Part shown: piece after piece, positions 62,863-64,000 of the stretch
Position numbering within the stretch: the first letter of the stretch is position 1
Layout: each line of letters begins with the position of its first letter
DNA from: an uncultured Clostridium sp.
GTDB taxonomy: Bacteria > Bacillota > Clostridia > Clostridiales > Clostridiaceae
NCBI GenBank assembly: GCA_900548455.1
Contig: URKQ01000007.1
Coordinates: 99,464-163,463, forward strand
Length of the DNA: 64,000 bases
Direction: 5' to 3'
Position numbers and translations under genes: made by a program
The notes under the pieces: model-generated
Database searches by the model: none
What the model saw: only the letters and a program-made list of their open reading frames with translations
What the model was told of the DNA's origin: nothing

Positions 62863-62928
62863 GGTTGCACTATTAACTCCATATAATCTAAGTGCCCAAA
62901 TGTAGATTATATCTCATCATTCCCTTAT
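62854..62928 (-). promoter_or_regulatory. c-di-GMP-II riboswitch of the EPS operon
   Basis: Minus strand, in order: P1 5' strand ATAAGGG, then AATGATGAG, hairpin ATATAATCTA / TAGATTATAT with internal TTGGGCACTT, then GAGTTAATAGTGCAACC, and P1 3' strand CCTTTAT. GCACT and AGTGC form the pseudoknot. TTGGGCACTT and GAGTTAxTAGTGCAACC match what I recall of the Clostridium acetobutylicum c-di-GMP-II aptamer. Ligand binding should hold P1 closed and keep CACCTT out of the terminator, so c-di-GMP would turn the EPS genes on. Confidence 0.88.
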
Positions 62929-62955
62929 CATTTTATTACATAAATTAACAACAAA

Positions 62956-62985
62956 AGTATAACATATCTTTCGTTATCTTTTCCA
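62956..62985 (-). promoter_or_regulatory. Candidate promoter of the EPS operon
   Basis: Minus strand TGGAAA (62985-62980), 18 bases, TATACT (62961-62956). Moderate match; start would be about 62949, just ahead of the aptamer. The AT-rich stretch 62986-63177 above it holds no gene that I can see. Confidence 0.45.
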
Positions 62986-63177
62986 GTTTTTTACATAGGA
63001 TGTAAAAAAGTTTTTTCTTACATTTTTTAATTATTATTGTTTTCATTCTACATAAACTTTTTTTATATTTGCTGATAGTGAAATTTTATTTTTCAAAACA
63101 ATAAATTTCTTGTCTCTATACGTTGGCTAATAAATCTTTATGACGGAAGAAAAATTGTCTTTAAAGTATTTAAAATA

Positions 63178-63226
63178 AAAAGAGTACAAATTGCTTCTAT
63201 TAAAAAGCAATTCGTACTCTTTTTGA
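63178..63226. terminator. Long hairpin terminator
   Basis: AAAAAGAGTAC a AATTGCTT, seven-base loop, AAGCAATT c GTACTCTTTTT. T runs on both strands; probably ends the leftward gene at 63347-63862 and isolates it from the EPS promoter. Confidence 0.85.
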
Positions 63227-63243
63227 CGTTTGCATAATTTGAA

Positions 63244-63310
63244 GGCTCTATAGTAAAATAGAGTGATAGAATATACAAGTTATACTAAACTGTAAATGCA
63301 TACACAGCTA
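63244..63310 (+). repeat. Solo IS-end relic
   Basis: GGCTCTATAGTAAAATAGAG + TGATAGAAT ... CTGTAAATGCATACACAGC. Homologous to 46303-46362 and, in its first 20 bases, to 43166-43189 (reverse). GGCTCT is the usual beginning of ISL3-type ends. Confidence 0.5.
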
Positions 63311-63346
63311 ATTTGAATGTGGGGAAACTAATCGATGTGATTTGAT

Positions 63347-63862
63347 TTATTCTAAATCATATTCCTCAAGCATTTTTAAATTATTAATAGAAGTAAAATC
63401 CTCTTTCACTACAAATTTACCTTCTATTTGGTTTAATAATTTTCTTTCATTGAAAGCAGTAAGGATAACTTGTCCACCTAGTTCTGTAACTACATTAAAG
63501 CAATTTAAAATATCTAATTCCATATCAATTTTAAGAGTCGTTAAATTATTAATGTCTACATCTTTAGCCTTAATATCAAAGCCACAACAATTATTATTTA
63601 TATCCTCATTGAAATTAATAATCTTATCATAGTTGCCTTCATATTGTAAAATTGGAGTATTATCTTTACAATCACAGCATTGTCTACATATTTTCATTTT
63701 TCTAATTCTAACTTTTTTAATAAGATTATTATTTCTAATACATTTAAATCTTAAGATACTCTCTCCATTTTCTTCATATTGAAAAACCTCTTTAATACTA
63801 ATCATTGAGTATGAATTTATCATTAATAACTTTTCTGGCGCATTAGAATTTATAATATCCAT
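63347..63862 (-). CDS. Protein of unknown function with a Cys cluster
   Basis: 171 residues; I do not recognise the family. Mixed alpha/beta character, no signal peptide or membrane helix. A cysteine group KMKICRQCCDCKDNTP at about residues 65-80 and a further NNCCGFD near 101 might bind metal. Start set at ATG 63862 (MDIINSNAPEK) behind GGGAGG; the frame from 63892 is longer but without a site. It ends near an IS-end relic and a strong terminator and follows another leftward gene by 19 bases. Confidence 0.75.
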   Translation of the reverse strand: MDIINSNAPEKLLMINSYSMISIKEVFQYEENGESILRFKCIRNNNLIKKVRIRKMKICRQCCDCKDNTPILQYEGNYDKIINFNEDINNNCCGFDIKAKDVDINNLTTLKIDMELDILNCFNVVTELGGQVILTAFNERKLLNQIEGKFVVKEDFTSINNLKMLEEYDLE

Positions 63863-63881
63863 TTTATATCCTCCCAAATAT

Positions 63882-64000
63882 TTAGTGTACATAATGTATC
63901 ACTTCTTTCATTAATTTTGAAGTTAAAATCTCGCAGCTTATAAATTTTTCATAATACCTCTTAAAATTATCAAGTGCTCCATACTTGTAAAAGATAAATA
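63882..64000 (-). CDS. C-terminal end of an unidentified protein (cut by window)
   Basis: Thirty-nine codons open to the window edge, ending YYEKFISCEILTSKLMKEVI and four more residues, then TAA at 63884-63882. Amino-acid make-up (Lys, Tyr, Glu, Ile) is like real proteins of this genome, and the next gene begins 20 bases on in the same direction. Too short to name. Confidence 0.45.
   Translation of the reverse strand, partial: FIFYKYGALDNFKRYYEKFISCEILTSKLMKEVIHYVH

Overview
The window is AT-rich and reads as chromosome from a motile, spore-forming, anaerobic Clostridium (sensu stricto). It carries a flagellar/chemotaxis operon of the Firmicutes type (FliY, CheC, CheD, CheV absent), a one-chain pyruvate:ferredoxin oxidoreductase, two alpha/beta-type spore SASPs and strong GGAGG ribosome sites. 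I cannot name the species.

Layout. (1) 1-10157: leftward flagellar switch and chemotaxis operon (DUF342 protein, CheW2, CheD, CheB, CheR, CheA, CheC, CheY, CheW, FliM, FliY cut by the window edge) behind a good sigma-D (FliA) type promoter. (2) 10161-21700: housekeeping genes (class IV aminotransferase, HAD phosphatase, a His/Cys-rich DUF1292 protein, PFOR, beta-CASP nuclease, MurG, two SASPs, RecJ). (3) 21866-23408: a transposase-like gene of the IS1595 type that has lost the catalytic acidic residues, nested between copies of a dispersed terminal repeat. The same repeat occurs as compact 70-bp palindromes and decayed copies in intergenic gaps across the window. (4) 23506-34983: M16 peptidase, topoisomerase IV (parE-parC), SelU, an alpha/beta hydrolase, a MATE exporter with an attenuator-like leader, and a rhomboid-like pseudoprotease. 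(5) 35092-41012: a first polysaccharide gene group (three glycosyltransferases, a deacetylase-like protein, a flippase). (6) 41156-48083: alanine/sodium symporter, XRE regulator plus DUF3169 pair with two palindromic operators, a degenerate SGNH protein, and a YitT protein divergent from a TyrR-like sigma-54 activator. A -24/-12 promoter lies between these last two. (7) 48189-62928: a 13-gene exopolysaccharide operon running leftward from an initiating sugar transferase to a GT2 enzyme. Its leader contains a c-di-GMP-II riboswitch whose P1 stem overlaps an intrinsic terminator. (8) 63178-64000: a small unknown protein and the tail of another gene.

The most notable observations are the c-di-GMP-II riboswitch placed to act as an ON switch for polysaccharide synthesis, and the REP-like palindrome family that shares its terminal sequence with a catalytically degenerate transposase gene. 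Others are the sigma-54 promoter in front of yitT and the leader of the MATE gene. Motility (chemotaxis) and matrix synthesis (EPS under c-di-GMP control) in one window fit a motile-to-sessile switch, but no c-di-GMP enzyme is encoded here.
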